From contig UQOB01000057.1 of NCBI GenBank assembly GCA_900542595.1, positions 1 through 7,367 of the forward strand: a DNA stretch of 7,367 bases, written 5' to 3'. The notes under the pieces were generated by a model. It ran no database searches. It was not told the DNA's origin and saw nothing but the letters and a program-made list of their open reading frames with translations. Both the position numbers and the translations under genes were made by a program. The stretch is from an uncultured Mollicutes bacterium. GTDB taxonomy: Bacteria; Bacillota_I; Bacilli_A; RFN20; CAG-826. Positions 5,946 through 7,367 of the stretch are shown piece after piece. Each line of letters begins with the position of its first letter. The stretch's first letter is position 1.

Positions 5946-7265
5946 TTATTTACCGCCGATGGAGAGGGATTTAATGTAGACATCCGGAGTATTGACCCGG
6001 TTCGTTAAGAGTTCATCTTTATCATCTAAATCGACGATATCTTTCATCATTCTAAAGAGATTACCGGATAAAGTGATGAGTGATAATGGCTTAGTGAGTT
6101 TCCCATTTTCAATGAGATAGCCTTCTGCTTGGCAAGAGAAGTCACCGCTTTCGGTGTTCATGCCGGTGCCTAAGCCTTGGACGTCACTGATAAAGACACC
6201 CTTTTCAATCGGGGCAATCATCTCATCGAAGGTCTTCTTTTTCTTTTTAAGAACTAGTTGAGTGACACCGATGCCAATCTTCCCGTTTTCGAATGTCGCG
6301 TTAGCGGTCGTTTCAACTCTATCCTTTAACGCGGTTTCCCGGTTATAGAGGTAGGTCTTTAAAGTACCTCTTGAAATAAGATCTTTGTTCTTTCTCGCAA
6401 CGCCTTCCGCATCAAAATAAGTGAAGAAGCAGTTCTTTTGTAAGGGTTTCTCTTGAAGGGTGACGATTCTGGAAGCTACCCGTTTATTGAGTTTCCCTTC
6501 TAACATCGAAGATTTCTTCTGAACCTCTTCTGATGACATCGAACCGACAAAGTATTTTAACAGGCTCGAGAACACATCATTTTTAATGACGGTCGGGTAC
6601 TTACCGCTTTCGACTTGGGTACCCCCAAACTTATTGAGAGCGGCTTTAGTGAGTTCTTTAACAAAGGTTTCTTTGTCAAAAGCTTTCATATCGCTTCCGA
6701 AATAGATCCGGTAATCGGTTTTTACTTCGTCGCCTTGTTTACAGACCACGCTGGCGGCAATCAGGAACAAATTCGTTCTATTCCTGAGTTTTAAGCCGTA
6801 AGAGTTATAGAATTCTTCGGTGACATCATCTTCTTGGTATTCTGCTTCAACATCGGTGATTCGACTATCGACCGCGTAGATTTCTTTTTCGATATCTTTG
6901 ATTAAAGCGATTTTATCATCAACCGAAACATTGCTTAATTCCCGGTTATAAGCGTTCTTTTTGTAGTATTTATCGCTACCCTTAAAGATACCGACCAGGT
7001 TTTCTTTTTCCCCGTTTTTAGCCGCATCGATGATGCTATTTACTAAGTAGGGGAAGGTGGCCTTGGTCATCTTTTCAGCGGTGCAACTTCCATACTTTCC
7101 GTTATAGATACCGGAAGCGAGGATTTGTTGTTCTTCGCTAACCGTATAGTTATCGAGCTGACCTTTATAGATTTTTAAGACGAGACCGCTCGATTTATTG
7201 ATGCTGAGCTGCGATGCGGTTAAGCCTTTTTCTTTCGCTAAAGTGAAAAAATCCTGAATTTTCAT
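5946..7265 (-). CDS. pmbA: TldD/PmbA family protein, TldE (PmbA) subunit
   Basis: The 439-residue product matches the length and motif order of PmbA/TldE, the partner of TldD. In E. coli the TldD-TldE complex is a cytosolic peptidase that matures microcin B17 and degrades CcdA; TldD carries the zinc site and TldE closes the active chamber. Consistent with TldE, no HExxxH is present. Visible marks: FFTYFDAEGVARKNKDLISRGTL (280-302), the ESGDFSCQAEGYLIENGKL block (372-390), the ITLSGNLFRMMKDI stretch (397-410) and the C-terminus TPDVYIKSLSIGGK. Differences from the usual pattern are GLGTGMN (364-370) where many homologues have GLHAGxN, and five lysines (340-344) in a loop often holding Pro-Gly. 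The ATG overlaps the tldD stop (ATGA) and has AGGAGG nine bases upstream. The native substrate here is unknown. Confidence 0.9.
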   Translation of the reverse strand: MKIQDFFTLAKEKGLTASQLSINKSSGLVLKIYKGQLDNYTVSEEQQILASGIYNGKYGSCTAEKMTKATFPYLVNSIIDAAKNGEKENLVGIFKGSDKYYKKNAYNRELSNVSVDDKIALIKDIEKEIYAVDSRITDVEAEYQEDDVTEEFYNSYGLKLRNRTNLFLIAASVVCKQGDEVKTDYRIYFGSDMKAFDKETFVKELTKAALNKFGGTQVESGKYPTVIKNDVFSSLLKYFVGSMSSEEVQKKSSMLEGKLNKRVASRIVTLQEKPLQKNCFFTYFDAEGVARKNKDLISRGTLKTYLYNRETALKDRVETTANATFENGKIGIGVTQLVLKKKKKTFDEMIAPIEKGVFISDVQGLGTGMNTESGDFSCQAEGYLIENGKLTKPLSLITLSGNLFRMMKDIVDLDDKDELLTNRVNTPDVYIKSLSIGGK

Positions 7266-7367
7266 TCTAATTTTCCTCCTCTTCCTCCGACGGTCATCTC
7301 TTTGACCCGGATGGTGGGTTGCCCGACGTTAACGGGGACAGAACCGCTGACGGAGCCGCAGTTACCA
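7262..7367 (-). CDS. tldD: TldD metallopeptidase subunit, C-terminal fragment (truncated by window edge)
   Basis: The last 34 codons of a minus-strand gene are visible, ending in TGA (7264-7262). They encode a sequence with SGSVPVNVGQPTIRVKEMTV followed by GGRGGKLE, matching the TldD C-terminus, where a Cys-Gly stretch precedes SVPVxxGQPTxRIxxxTVGG. The catalytic HExxxH region lies beyond the window. The stop overlaps the pmbA start by four bases, the usual arrangement for subunits made in equal amounts. Identification rests on this short tail plus the adjacent pmbA. Confidence 0.85.
   Translation of the reverse strand, partial: GNCGSVSGSVPVNVGQPTIRVKEMTVGGRGGKLE
7275..7280 (-). promoter_or_regulatory. 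Ribosome binding site of pmbA inside the tldD tail
   Basis: AGGAGG on the minus strand lies nine bases before the pmbA ATG and fixes that start. It is formed by the Gly-Arg-Gly-Gly codons at the TldD C-terminus; a second GGAGGA (7289-7284) sits just upstream. Confidence 0.8.

Overview
The window looks like a stretch of a low-to-moderate GC Gram-positive (Bacillota / Mollicutes-like) chromosome, probably an uncultured Bacilli-type lineage. The grounds are family resemblance, AAA/GAA/TTA-rich codon use, GGAGG-type ribosome binding sites and very tight gene packing. TGA is used as a stop (e.g. 2762-2764) and Trp is written TGG, so the genetic code is the ordinary one. I cannot name the species.

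Layout: positions 3-5197 hold five plus-strand genes with essentially no space between them: the C-terminal two-thirds of a CtpE-like cation P-type ATPase (cut by the window edge), psuG (pseudouridine-5'-phosphate glycosidase), a small TetR-family regulator, an iron-containing (BdhA/YugJ-like) alcohol dehydrogenase, and a four-helix membrane protein that looks like an M50 site-2 protease with a broken HExxH motif plus a helical cytosolic domain. Overlaps of 14 and 4 bases and gaps of 1 and 10 bases suggest one transcription unit, closed by a clear intrinsic terminator at 5224-5246.

On the minus strand, converging on that terminator, lies an AT-richer gene for an AbiEi/DUF6088-like winged-helix protein without a toxin partner next to it. 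Its promoter places the predicted transcription start on the A of the ATG, so its mRNA is probably leaderless. Upstream of it, also on the minus strand, is a tldD-pmbA(tldE) pair: complete pmbA and only the last 34 codons of tldD, joined by an ATGA overlap. A long hairpin with a U-tract ends the tldD-pmbA unit, and its 3' arm supplies the -35 box of the AbiEi-like gene.

How the genes work together: TldD and TldE form a known two-subunit peptidase. The TetR-alcohol dehydrogenase coupling suggests that the regulator controls redox or alcohol/aldehyde metabolism. Ion transport, nucleoside salvage and the membrane protein have no obvious shared pathway. The most unusual items are the degenerate M50-like membrane protein, and the leaderless orphan AbiEi-like gene with its merged terminator/promoter. 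I saw no CRISPR array, insertion sequence, tRNA or rRNA, and no gene-free stretch longer than about 85 bases.
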